Origin: CAYGWP01 sp964353455
GTDB taxonomy: Bacteria > Planctomycetota > Phycisphaerae > FEN-1346
Direction: 5' to 3'
Assembly: GCA_964353455.1 (NCBI GenBank)
Contig: CAYGWP010000105.1
Span: forward strand, 1 to 9,274
Length of the DNA: 9,274 bases
Under the pieces are notes generated by a model, which ran no database searches, had not been told where the DNA came from, and saw only the letters and a list, made by a program, of their open reading frames with translations. Both the position numbers and the translations under genes were made by a program. Shown piece after piece: positions 1-5,539 of this stretch (the first letter of the stretch is position 1; every line of letters begins with the position of its first letter).

Positions 1-367
1 CGGTGATGCCCTCATAGGTCTCGGCGAAGTGGAGGCGCAGCGTGTACTTGCCGTTCGGGAGGTCGAAGCGATAGCCGTCCATGCCCCAGCGCTCGGTCAG
101 GTACACCTCGGGCGCCTGGGTGCCCTCGATGGTCTGCATGGCCCGTCGGACGGTCTTGCCGCCGAGGGCGCCCCACTTGGCCGCCGCGGAGTATTCCTGG
201 TCAGGGGCCCACTTCACGCCGGCCTTGTCCGTGTACGCCGTTTCGGCGCCGCAGTTGACGCGGAAGAGCACCTTGGCCGGCTCGGCCCTCGATTGCCCGC
301 CGGACTTGCACCCGGCTGCGCCGAGCGCCACTGCGACCGCCAGGATCAAGCCAGTAATGGCACGCAT
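1..367 (-). CDS. Malectin-domain lipoprotein, 3' end cut off by the window
   Basis: This is the first 122 codons of a probable surface carbohydrate-binding lipoprotein. The start is the ATG at 367, preceded by AAGGAGG at good spacing. Residues 1-20 form a lipoprotein signal (hydrophobic stretch 7-18, then AAGC with the lipidated Cys at 20). From residue 34 on it matches the malectin fold (Pfam malectin): the RVNCG entry strand, the KWAPDQEY segment, VYLTER, GYRFDLP and RLHFAETYEG. Malectin domains bind di-glucose or related glycans through aromatic residues; the bacterial ligand is unknown. The missing part should hold the last 60 or so residues, judging from the complete paralogue immediately upstream, which is about two thirds identical over the shared 90 residues. 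The SD overlaps the paralogue's TAA stop, so the two are probably translated together. The family call is firm; the ligand is not known. Confidence 0.88.
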   Translation of the reverse strand, partial: MRAITGLILAVAVALGAAGCKSGGQSRAEPAKVLFRVNCGAETAYTDKAGVKWAPDQEYSAAAKWGALGGKTVRRAMQTIEGTQAPEVYLTERWGMDGYRFDLPNGKYTLRLHFAETYEGIT

Positions 368-379
368 CGCTCTGCCTCC

Positions 380-931
380 TTAGTCGGCAAGGATCTCAAT
401 GCCGTTGATCTCGGCGTTCTGGACCTTCGGCACGAATTCGATCATCAACTTGCCATCGGTCACGGCCACGCCCCGGAATTCCTTGATGACAGGCTTGGCG
501 AATCCCCCGGCGCACTTCATGACGTCGAAGTCCGTCAGGACAGGATTGCCCTGGACCTTGACGGTGAAGACGCGCTCGCCGACCTTCGTGATGCCCTCGT
601 ACGTCTCGGCGAAGTGCAGGCGAACGGTGTACTTGCCCTTCGGCAGGTCGAAGCGGTAGCCCGGCATCTGGTACCGCTCCGTCAGATAGACCTGCGGGGC
701 CTGGGTGCCCGCGATGGTCTTCAGCGTGGTGCGCGTGATGGTCTTGCCGTCCATGGCGCCCCACTTCGCGGCCTCGGTGTACTCCTGGTCGGCGGCCCAT
801 TTGGCGCCGGTCTGGTCCACGTACTCCTGGGTGCCGCCGCAGTCGATGCGAGCGACGACCTTGCCTCCGCCGCAGCCCGCCATACCGAGCGCCAGTCCCG
901 CTACTGCCATTACCATCAGAAGTTGCCGCAT
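380..931 (-). CDS. Malectin-domain lipoprotein (complete)
   Basis: A 183-residue predicted lipoprotein, nearly all of it one malectin-like beta-sandwich. An upstream in-frame ATG at 1015 exists, but the ATG at 931 is preferred: it has AAAGGAGA ahead of it and opens directly into a lipoprotein signal (hydrophobic residues 4-18, MAGC, lipidated Cys20). The domain covers about residues 26-183, with ARIDCGG at 27-33, KWAADQEY at 44-51, VYLTER at 81-86, GYRFDLP at 91-97, RLHFAETYEG at 104-113 and the closing strand INGIEIL at 175-181, which is typical for malectin. It has no catalytic domain, so binding or scaffolding of glycan at the cell surface is the likely role. It lies 12 bases ahead of a close paralogue and has its own candidate promoter at 987-1015, which sets the pair apart from the SGNH gene upstream. 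Confidence 0.9.
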   Translation of the reverse strand: MRQLLMVMAVAGLALGMAGCGGGKVVARIDCGGTQEYVDQTGAKWAADQEYTEAAKWGAMDGKTITRTTLKTIAGTQAPQVYLTERYQMPGYRFDLPKGKYTVRLHFAETYEGITKVGERVFTVKVQGNPVLTDFDVMKCAGGFAKPVIKEFRGVAVTDGKLMIEFVPKVQNAEINGIEILAD

Positions 932-983
932 GGAGAGTCTCCTTTCCTGTTCCGGTTTTCCTGGTGCATGGTGATTTGTGAAC

Positions 984-1000
984 AAGGTTCTAGCAACCTT
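984..1000. promoter_or_regulatory. Inverted repeat overlapping the malectin -10 box; candidate operator
   Basis: AAGGTT, five bases, then AACCTT: a perfect six-base inverted repeat. It covers the proposed -10 hexamer (987-992) of the malectin promoter, the usual place for a repressor site. It could also be a chance repeat or form a small hairpin in the DNA. No other copy was noticed in the window. Confidence 0.35.
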
Positions 1001-1015
1001 CGCGCAAGACGTCAA
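987..1015 (-). promoter_or_regulatory. Candidate sigma-70 promoter for the malectin pair
   Basis: Read on the minus strand: -35 TTGACG (1015-1010), 17 bases, -10 TAGAAC (992-987), which is five of six and four of six matches to consensus. It ends about 55 bases ahead of the malectin start at 931 and lies in the 102-base gap after the SGNH stop codon. Confidence 0.5.
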
Positions 1016-1033
1016 GTTGAATGGCCCCCGCCG

Positions 1034-1873
1034 TCACTTCCGGAGGACCTCGCGGATGACCTCGGCGTACGAGCGGAGCACGAGGTAATTCCGCAGGACG
1101 TAGCCGTTGTGGTTCAGGCCCTCCTCGGAGTAATCGCCCTGCCATTCCTTCGGGTTCGACGGATGAGTGCCGTCGCGGGCGATGAGCGTGGGCACCTGGT
1201 ACTCGTCGCCGGGGGCGCCCTTGAACTGGTCGAGGCGTCCGTCCCAGTCGGTCGGTCGCCGGCTCACGATGGCCTCGTGGTAGTCGCACACCGGCACGCC
1301 CATCTCGCGTGCGATGCGGCGGAGTGCCTCGACGAACGCCTTCGCCTTGGCGTCCTGGCCATGCTTGGGGGGGATCGTCGAGAGGATTACCACCGTGCCG
1401 TTGGCGAGGCACCGGCGGACGACATCCCGCGTCTTCGCCTCGTACTCCTCAAGCGAAAGTTGCCCGAGGTCGTTCGTGCCGAACATGATGAGGGCAGTCT
1501 CGGGGTTCATGTTCTTCAGCCACTTATCGACATTATCGAATGCCCAGCGGATGGTCATCATGCCCGTGTTGCCGTATTCGCCGCCCTTCCACTTGCCCCA
1601 GCACTCATCCTTCATGTGCGCCTTGACGAGGTCGTAGTCGGCGGTGGTGGCGGCATCCATGTTCTTGCGGTTCCACTGTAGGGACGACCAGAACGCCATC
1701 GTAACGGTGATGGAGTCGCCGAAGCAGGCGAAGGTCCCCTCCCGGCCCTTAAACTGGGCGTGGACCTTCCGCATCGGCTCGACCCAGTACTTCGCGTCGG
1801 CCGCCGGCTCGGCCGCATGGAGCGCGGCGGCAAGCAGCGTCACGGCCGTTACGGCGAGGCAGGTTTTTCGCAT
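1034..1873 (-). CDS. Secreted SGNH/GDSL-family hydrolase (probable esterase/deacetylase)
   Basis: A 279-residue predicted exported serine esterase of the SGNH superfamily. The ATG at 1873 is chosen over the in-frame ATG at 1930 because GGAGG sits eight bases ahead of it and residues 1-20 then form a Sec signal ending near LHA-AEP. Conserved blocks are visible: block I FGDSIT at 51-56 with the nucleophile Ser54; a Gly for the oxyanion hole in GNTG (101-104); block III FGTNDLG at 131-137 with Asn134; block V DGTHPS at 234-239 with Asp234 and His237. Proteins of this kind commonly remove acetyl or other acyl groups from polysaccharides. That substrate is inferred from family and from the malectin lipoproteins downstream, and it has not been shown here. 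A repeat element separates the gene from the PQQ-like gene upstream, so it probably has its own promoter. Confidence 0.9.
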   Translation of the reverse strand: MRKTCLAVTAVTLLAAALHAAEPAADAKYWVEPMRKVHAQFKGREGTFACFGDSITVTMAFWSSLQWNRKNMDAATTADYDLVKAHMKDECWGKWKGGEYGNTGMMTIRWAFDNVDKWLKNMNPETALIMFGTNDLGQLSLEEYEAKTRDVVRRCLANGTVVILSTIPPKHGQDAKAKAFVEALRRIAREMGVPVCDYHEAIVSRRPTDWDGRLDQFKGAPGDEYQVPTLIARDGTHPSNPKEWQGDYSEEGLNHNGYVLRNYLVLRSYAEVIREVLRK

Positions 1874-1884
1874 GGCCGATCCTC

Positions 1885-1900
1885 CGTCAGACTTCTGACG
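1885..1900. promoter_or_regulatory. Small palindrome in the SGNH leader, next to the Shine-Dalgarno site
   Basis: CGTCAGA, two bases, TCTGACG: a perfect seven-base inverted repeat that touches the GGAGG ribosome site of the SGNH gene. In the mRNA it could form a small hairpin close enough to affect initiation, or it could be a protein site. No regulator is identifiable. Confidence 0.3.
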
Positions 1901-1957
1901 TTCTGCTTCTGCATTAGACGCTCCCGACAAGGTGGCCTCCGGCCCAGCAGTGCAATG

Positions 1958-1986
1958 AGCGTATCACTGCCGCGAACTGGCTGCAA
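1958..1986 (-). promoter_or_regulatory. Candidate promoter for the SGNH hydrolase gene
   Basis: On the minus strand: TTGCAG (1986-1981), 17 bases, TACGCT (1963-1958). The -10 keeps only the most conserved TA...T positions, but the same TACGCT at the same spacing follows the perfect TTGACA at 6411. It would give a leader of about 80 bases. Tentative. Confidence 0.35.
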
Positions 1987-1996
1987 GGAATTCCGG

Positions 1997-2017
1997 CGCG
2001 CTACCGGCTCCCGCCGC
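1997..2017. repeat. 21-base perfect direct repeat, left copy
   Basis: A 21-base segment starting CGCGCTACCGG, identical to 2142-2162. It abuts the left edge of the inverted hairpin element exactly. The right copy covers the last codons and stop of the PQQ-like gene, so this copy looks like a duplicated gene end left by insertion or slippage. Confidence 0.8.
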
Positions 2018-2025
2018 AGGACTTT

Positions 2026-2053
2026 GCGCGGTGGTTCTCCCGAACCACCGCGC
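2026..2053. repeat. Hairpin unit 1 of the element
   Basis: GCGCGGTGGTTC, loop TCCC, GAACCACCGCGC: 12 uninterrupted base pairs. Its reverse complement matches hairpin unit 2 at 24 of 28 positions. The four differences are two pairs of compensating changes. Confidence 0.85.
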
Positions 2054-2089
2054 CGAATCGGGCAGTTGCACTACATCCGCCAAGGCCGA

Positions 2090-2117
2090 GCGCGGCGGGT
2101 CGGGAGACCCGCCGCGC
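2090..2117. repeat. Hairpin unit 2 of the element
   Basis: GCGCGGCGGGTC, loop GGGA, GACCCGCCGCGC: 12 uninterrupted base pairs, followed by GAAGTCCT, which matches the AAAGTCCT that follows unit 1 when read on the minus strand. The opposite loop sequence (GGGA against TCCC) confirms that the two units are in inverted orientation. Confidence 0.85.
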
Positions 2118-2141
2118 GAAGTCCTTGAGTCCGCACCGAAT

Positions 2142-2162
2142 CGCGCTACCGGCTCCCGCCGC
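2142..2162. repeat. 21-base perfect direct repeat, right copy
   Basis: Identical to 1997-2017. On the minus strand it encodes the last Gly-Gly-Ser-Arg of the PQQ-like protein and its TAG stop. It lies 16 bases beyond the right end of the inverted hairpin element, so it does not form a tidy target-site duplication around it. Confidence 0.8.
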
Positions 2163-3558
2163 GCCAGCCGGGGCCGCGAACATCAAGGCACTTCATCTTG
2201 TGCTGGTCGCGGACGATGAGCCTGCCGTCGGCGAGGGCCATCGGCGCCCAGACCTCGCCGCCTTCGCCGCCAAGCACCTTGGCCTTGGCGAGTTGCTTGT
2301 ACCCATCCGGCGACGCCTCGGCCAGAAAGAGTTCGCCCGTCTTCCCGTGCATGACGAAAATAAGGCCGTCGGCAATCAGGAAATGCCCCGCGTTAAAGAG
2401 GAGGTCGGGGCCGGTCTTCCACTTGAGGCTGCCCGCCAGGTCCATGCAGATGAGGCCGTTGTTCCCCTTGGCCGCATGGATGTCGAAACTCTGGGCATAC
2501 AGGCTGCCCCTGTAGAGCACGGGATTGTGGAGGTGGGCGATGCAGTTCGGGTTGTCCTTGAAGACATACTCGGTGGTCCATGTTTCGCCGGTGCGCGAGA
2601 CCTTGATGGCGAAGCAGCCGATCCCGTACGCGCCGGAGATGAAGAGGCGATCGTCGCCGATCGCCACCGGGCACGAGACCGGCAGTTTGTACGGTTTCCA
2701 CGTCTCCAGACGCCAGAGCAGCCGACCGGTTGCGGCATCGACCGACGAGATGATCGCCGGCAGCCACTTCTCGGGCTGCTTGTTGGCCATCACGATCACC
2801 TGGTCCGTGCCGCAGAGCGTCACGAGGGTCGGGGTGACGTGGCAGAACCCGTTCGGCCCCACCGGCGGCGATTTCCAGCGGACCTTGCCCGTGGCCTTCT
2901 CGTACGCCACCACGCCCACCTTCGCCGTCTGCGGGGCGACGATGATTGTGTCCCTGTAAACAAGCGGGCACTGCGAGACGCCCCACATCGGCGGCTTGGC
3001 CTTGTCGGCAGGGTCGGCCTCGGTGCGGAAATCGCTGACGATGTTGTGCGACCACGCCGCCTTGTGCGTCGCCCGGTCGATGGCGCTGACGTGCCCGAAC
3101 GGCCCGACAGTGTACACGCACGCCTCATCCACGGCCGGCACCTGGCGCGACCCGTTGTGCTCGAGGTCCCCGGGGGCGTCATAAGCGAAGGTCCACTCCT
3201 CCTTGCCCGTGGCTAGGTCCAGGCACCGCAGGACGTCCTGTCGTCCTTCGACGCGGTCAAGGACGTACACCTTCTTGCCCGCCGTAGCCTTGGCGACGGC
3301 GGGGCCGTCTCGGACGGCCGCACCGCCGTAGCCGACGCCGAGGTCGATGGTCCAGAGGACCTTCGGCCCGCCCTCCGGCCACGATCGCGCAAGGCCAGTC
3401 TCGGGCGAGACGCCCAGGCCGCCGGGCCCCTGGAACTGCGGCCAGTCTGCGGCCCGCGCGGCAGGCGACGGCCAGGGCCCCTCGGCCTTCTCGGCCGCCG
3501 CCGCGGCCGCGCTAGCCAGAAGCAAGCACACCAAGCCCCACGCAATCGCCGCCTTCAC
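2146..3558 (-). CDS. Secreted PQQ-like beta-propeller repeat protein
   Basis: A 470-residue exported propeller protein starting at GTG 3558, with AGGAG seven bases ahead. Residues 1-22 are a Sec signal (LVCLLLASAAAAAA). The mature protein opens with WPQFQGPGGLGVSPE at 39-53, the hallmark entry segment of a large family of outer-surface or periplasmic PQQ-like proteins in planctomycetes and relatives. Propeller blades show the usual pattern of a Thr/Ala-Gly turn followed by Trp: ATGKEEWTF at 116-124, THKAAWSH at 164-171, ATGKVRWKS at 222-230, ATGRLLWRL at 276-284. The family rarely has proven PQQ binding or dehydrogenase activity, and I see no extra cytochrome domain, so the role is unknown; binding or scaffolding is as likely as catalysis. 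It follows the DUF2225-like gene by 39 bases and is probably co-transcribed with it. Its 3' end lies in a repeat. Confidence 0.9.
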   Translation of the reverse strand: MKAAIAWGLVCLLLASAAAAAAEKAEGPWPSPAARAADWPQFQGPGGLGVSPETGLARSWPEGGPKVLWTIDLGVGYGGAAVRDGPAVAKATAGKKVYVLDRVEGRQDVLRCLDLATGKEEWTFAYDAPGDLEHNGSRQVPAVDEACVYTVGPFGHVSAIDRATHKAAWSHNIVSDFRTEADPADKAKPPMWGVSQCPLVYRDTIIVAPQTAKVGVVAYEKATGKVRWKSPPVGPNGFCHVTPTLVTLCGTDQVIVMANKQPEKWLPAIISSVDAATGRLLWRLETWKPYKLPVSCPVAIGDDRLFISGAYGIGCFAIKVSRTGETWTTEYVFKDNPNCIAHLHNPVLYRGSLYAQSFDIHAAKGNNGLICMDLAGSLKWKTGPDLLFNAGHFLIADGLIFVMHGKTGELFLAEASPDGYKQLAKAKVLGGEGGEVWAPMALADGRLIVRDQHKMKCLDVRGPGWRGGSR

Positions 3559-3597
3559 GTTCTACTCCTGTTTCTAAGAGGAGCATTTCGGCTGCCG

Positions 3598-4494
3598 CTA
3601 CTTTTCAGGCGTTTCCCATGCCTTGCGCCCGCTCTCAATTAACTTGACGTAGTCGTCAAGGAGTTCGGAAAAATACTTGTCGAGACCCTTGTCCCGAGGC
3701 TCCTGCGCGGCATCCATCTCAGCCAGTTGGATCTTAAAGTCAGCGGCCGCTTGGGGGTTGGCCGGTGGGCCTGCCTTCCGCAGGCGCGCCAGCTCCAAGT
3801 GGGTGCCCTTATAGGTGAGTGGCTTGGCCGCTTTGAAGTCGGTTAGCGCGCCGACGTTGTCTTTGAGGAAATGGCGCATCGCCCCGCTGATGAACAAAAG
3901 TTCCTTCCGAACCGGTTCGTTTTCGGGGGCCTTGAGCATCTTCTCGGCCAAGGAAAGCGCCTTCTTGCGGGCCTCGGCAGCCGCCGACTGCAAGGCCTGA
4001 CGCGCGGCCGCATCGGCTTGTTGCTTGGCCTGTTCATCGAGGTGATAGCCGAGTATGCGGTGGAACTTGCACCAGAAATCGTCGTCCTTCCCGAGCACGC
4101 GATACACTTTCTCGGCCACGGCCAGGCGCTCCGACATCGGCACCTTCATGTAGTCGCCATCCGCAAAGCGGTAGGCTACCCCTGCCAGCGATTTCCTGAT
4201 CTCATCGGCCTTCTGTTTCGGCACAGCCTCGAAGTCTCCCATGAAGGCCGTCAGACCGCAGTTGCGGCATGCATACAGAACATGAGGATCGATGAATGGC
4301 CAAAACACATATTGATACTTCGAGGGCCATCCGTAGATGTATCCGCCGTAACTCATCACCACGCTGAGCCTGTTCTCGGTACCGCACACCGGGCAGACAA
4401 ACTTCCCCGGCGTCCAGGTCGTCGCCTGCGCCGTCCACGTGTCGGCAAGGTGGAGAACGCCAACCACGGCACCCATCAAGAGCCATCGCTTCAT
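3598..4494 (-). CDS. Exported zinc-ribbon protein with helical repeats, DUF2225-like
   Basis: A 298-residue protein of unknown function. The ATG at 4494 is preferred to the in-frame ATG at 4548 because it is preceded by GAGGG and begins a Sec signal (MKRWLLMGAVVGVLHLA, likely cut near residue 24). Two CxxC pairs, CPVC at 34-37 and CRNC at 76-79, should bind one zinc. The spacing, the CGLTAF sequence after the second pair and the helical remainder resemble DUF2225 proteins, although those are usually cytoplasmic. Residues about 150-190 are rich in Ala, Gln, Lys and Glu and may form a long helix or coiled coil. About 192-225 looks like a TPR-type helix pair (RKELLFISGAMRHFL, VGALTDFKAAKP). The DUF2225 assignment is by eye. 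It lies directly ahead of the PQQ-like gene. Confidence 0.75.
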   Translation of the reverse strand: MKRWLLMGAVVGVLHLADTWTAQATTWTPGKFVCPVCGTENRLSVVMSYGGYIYGWPSKYQYVFWPFIDPHVLYACRNCGLTAFMGDFEAVPKQKADEIRKSLAGVAYRFADGDYMKVPMSERLAVAEKVYRVLGKDDDFWCKFHRILGYHLDEQAKQQADAAARQALQSAAAEARKKALSLAEKMLKAPENEPVRKELLFISGAMRHFLKDNVGALTDFKAAKPLTYKGTHLELARLRKAGPPANPQAAADFKIQLAEMDAAQEPRDKGLDKYFSELLDDYVKLIESGRKAWETPEK

Positions 4495-4548
4495 CGCAGT
4501 ACCCTCTTTCATCAGCATGGTGCAGGCAACGCGGCCCGTCTCGGCCAC

Positions 4549-4577
4549 AGCCTAGCAGGGCCTTACCGTCCTCGCAA
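4549..4577 (-). promoter_or_regulatory. Candidate promoter for the DUF2225-like gene
   Basis: On the minus strand: TTGCGA (4577-4572), 17 bases, TAGGCT (4554-4549), about 55 bases ahead of the start codon in the 106-base gap after the dehydrogenase stop. The -10 is weak, keeping TA...T only. The gap size supports a separate transcription start. Confidence 0.35.
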
Positions 4578-4600
4578 GGCATGCCGGCGGCCGAACGCGA

Positions 4601-5491
4601 TCAACTCCCTTGGAGATTCCGGATGGTGTGATAGATCGCCTGCGTGCCGTCGCGGCCGCGGCCCTGCTCGCTGGCGGCGCGGAAGAGCGTCTCGGCCAGC
4701 GCAGCGCCCGGCAGGGGCACGCCGAGTTCGCGGGCGGCATCGTGGGCGATGCGCAGGTCCTTGAGTTGGTAGTCGATCATGAAGCCGGGCCGGTCGTCGC
4801 CGGCTATCATCTTCGGTGCAAGATTCGAGAGCAACCAACTTCCCGCCGCGCCCGATGAAACCGCCTGGAGCATCGTGGCGGGATCGATCTCGGCCGCGGC
4901 AGCAAGGGTCAGCGCCTCCGCTGCCGCAATCAGGTGCAGGCCGCACAGGACCTGGTTACAGAGTTTCACGAGGTACCCCGCGCCCGGTCCGCCGCAGTGG
5001 GTGATTGTTTGTCCCATGGCACTGAGGACCGGCAGCGCGCGGTCGAAGTCGGCCTTCGCGCCGCCGACCATGATGCTGAGCGTTGCCTGCTTTGCGCCGG
5101 CCTCGCCGCCGGAGACGGGTGCATCGAGGAACCCCGCGCCGCGTGCGGCAAGGGCCTCGTGACACGTGCGCGCGGCCGACGGGGCAACGGTCGAACAATC
5201 CACCGCGACAAGCCCGGCGTGGGCGCCCGCGATGATGCCGCGTTGCCCGTCCAACACCACATCGAGCACATCAGGCGTGTCGGAGACGCACGAGAGGCAG
5301 ATGTCGCTCGCGCGTGCGACCTCGGCGGGCGATGAGGCGACTAGAGCGCCGGCGGCCCGGAGCGCCTCGGCCTTTGCCGCCGTGCGGTTGTGGACCGTCA
5401 GCGGAAAGCCCGCCTTCAGGATGTTCCGCGCCATAGGCCCGCCCATGATGCCCAGGCCGATGAAGCCCACGCGAAGACTTTGTGTCGCCAT
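4601..5491 (-). CDS. Beta-hydroxyacid dehydrogenase (3-hydroxyisobutyrate / tartronate semialdehyde reductase type)
   Basis: A 296-residue cytoplasmic NAD(P)-dependent dehydrogenase of the 6-phosphogluconate dehydrogenase-like superfamily. It should interconvert a small beta-hydroxyacid and its semialdehyde. The ATG at 5491 has AAGG seven bases ahead, whereas the ATG at 5509 has no SD. The Rossmann motif GLGIMGGPM is at 12-20 (Gly12-x-Gly14-x-x-Gly17), the substrate-binding loop DAPVSGG at 123-129, the catalytic Lys176 in GYLVKLCNQ, and the cofactor-domain KDL motif at 244-246. Length and motif spacing are normal for the family. Family motifs alone do not tell 3-hydroxyisobutyrate, tartronate semialdehyde, glyoxylate/succinate semialdehyde and sugar-acid substrates apart; a role in hydroxyacid disposal from sugar breakdown is possible. 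It follows the creatininase-like gene by 36 bases containing a terminator-like hairpin. Confidence 0.9.
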   Translation of the reverse strand: MATQSLRVGFIGLGIMGGPMARNILKAGFPLTVHNRTAAKAEALRAAGALVASSPAEVARASDICLSCVSDTPDVLDVVLDGQRGIIAGAHAGLVAVDCSTVAPSAARTCHEALAARGAGFLDAPVSGGEAGAKQATLSIMVGGAKADFDRALPVLSAMGQTITHCGGPGAGYLVKLCNQVLCGLHLIAAAEALTLAAAAEIDPATMLQAVSSGAAGSWLLSNLAPKMIAGDDRPGFMIDYQLKDLRIAHDAARELGVPLPGAALAETLFRAASEQGRGRDGTQAIYHTIRNLQGS

Positions 5492-5519
5492 GATTCGCCT
5501 TGCTCGCATTCGATAATAA

Positions 5520-5539
5520 CCGCGACCTTACGGTCGCGG
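5520..5539 (-). terminator. Terminator-like hairpin with the creatininase stop codon in its loop
   Basis: On the minus strand: CCGCGACC, loop GTAA, GGTCGCGG, followed by TTATTAT. The stem is a perfect eight GC-rich base pairs. The loop contains the TAA stop of the creatininase-like gene and the left arm encodes its last residues. The downstream tract is T-rich but broken by A, so termination may be partial, leaving some read-through into the dehydrogenase gene. Confidence 0.55.

Larger units (their letters stand above)
2018..2125. repeat. Paired inverted hairpin element (REP/BIME-like or small MITE-like)
   Basis: A 108-base block whose two ends are inverted copies of each other. The left end 2018-2037 and the reverse complement of 2106-2125 agree at 17 of 20 positions, both beginning AGGACTT. 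Each end folds on itself into a 12-base-pair perfect hairpin with a 4-base loop (2026-2053 and 2090-2117). It codes for no plausible protein and has no transposase, so it would be non-autonomous. The arrangement of two inverted palindromic units in an intergenic gap resembles bacterial interspersed mosaic elements. A double transcription attenuator is the alternative, but neither hairpin is followed by a T-run on either strand. Confidence 0.65.

Noticed and set aside
29..1681. 550-residue open frame on the plus strand opposite the malectin and SGNH genes
   Set aside because: It crosses three minus-strand genes that have signal peptides, SD sites and clear motifs. It has no family resemblance and reflects high GC content.
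2026..2117. The two hairpins as intrinsic terminators of the PQQ-like gene
   Set aside because: Stems are strong, but no T-run follows either one on the minus strand, and their inverted-repeat relation points to a repeat element. A role in RNA stability remains possible.
2125..3216. 363-residue plus-strand open frame opposite the PQQ-like gene
   Set aside because: The minus-strand frame carries the propeller motifs and signal peptide; the plus frame is rich in Arg, His and Asp without recognisable motifs, a mirror of GC-rich coding.
4556..4580. GCCTT...AAGGC inverted repeat after the dehydrogenase gene as a terminator
   Set aside because: Only five base pairs with an eleven-base loop and no T-run.
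3871..4764. 297-residue plus-strand open frame across the DUF2225-like gene and the dehydrogenase end
   Set aside because: It spans two minus-strand genes and a promoter gap, with no SD and no family motifs.
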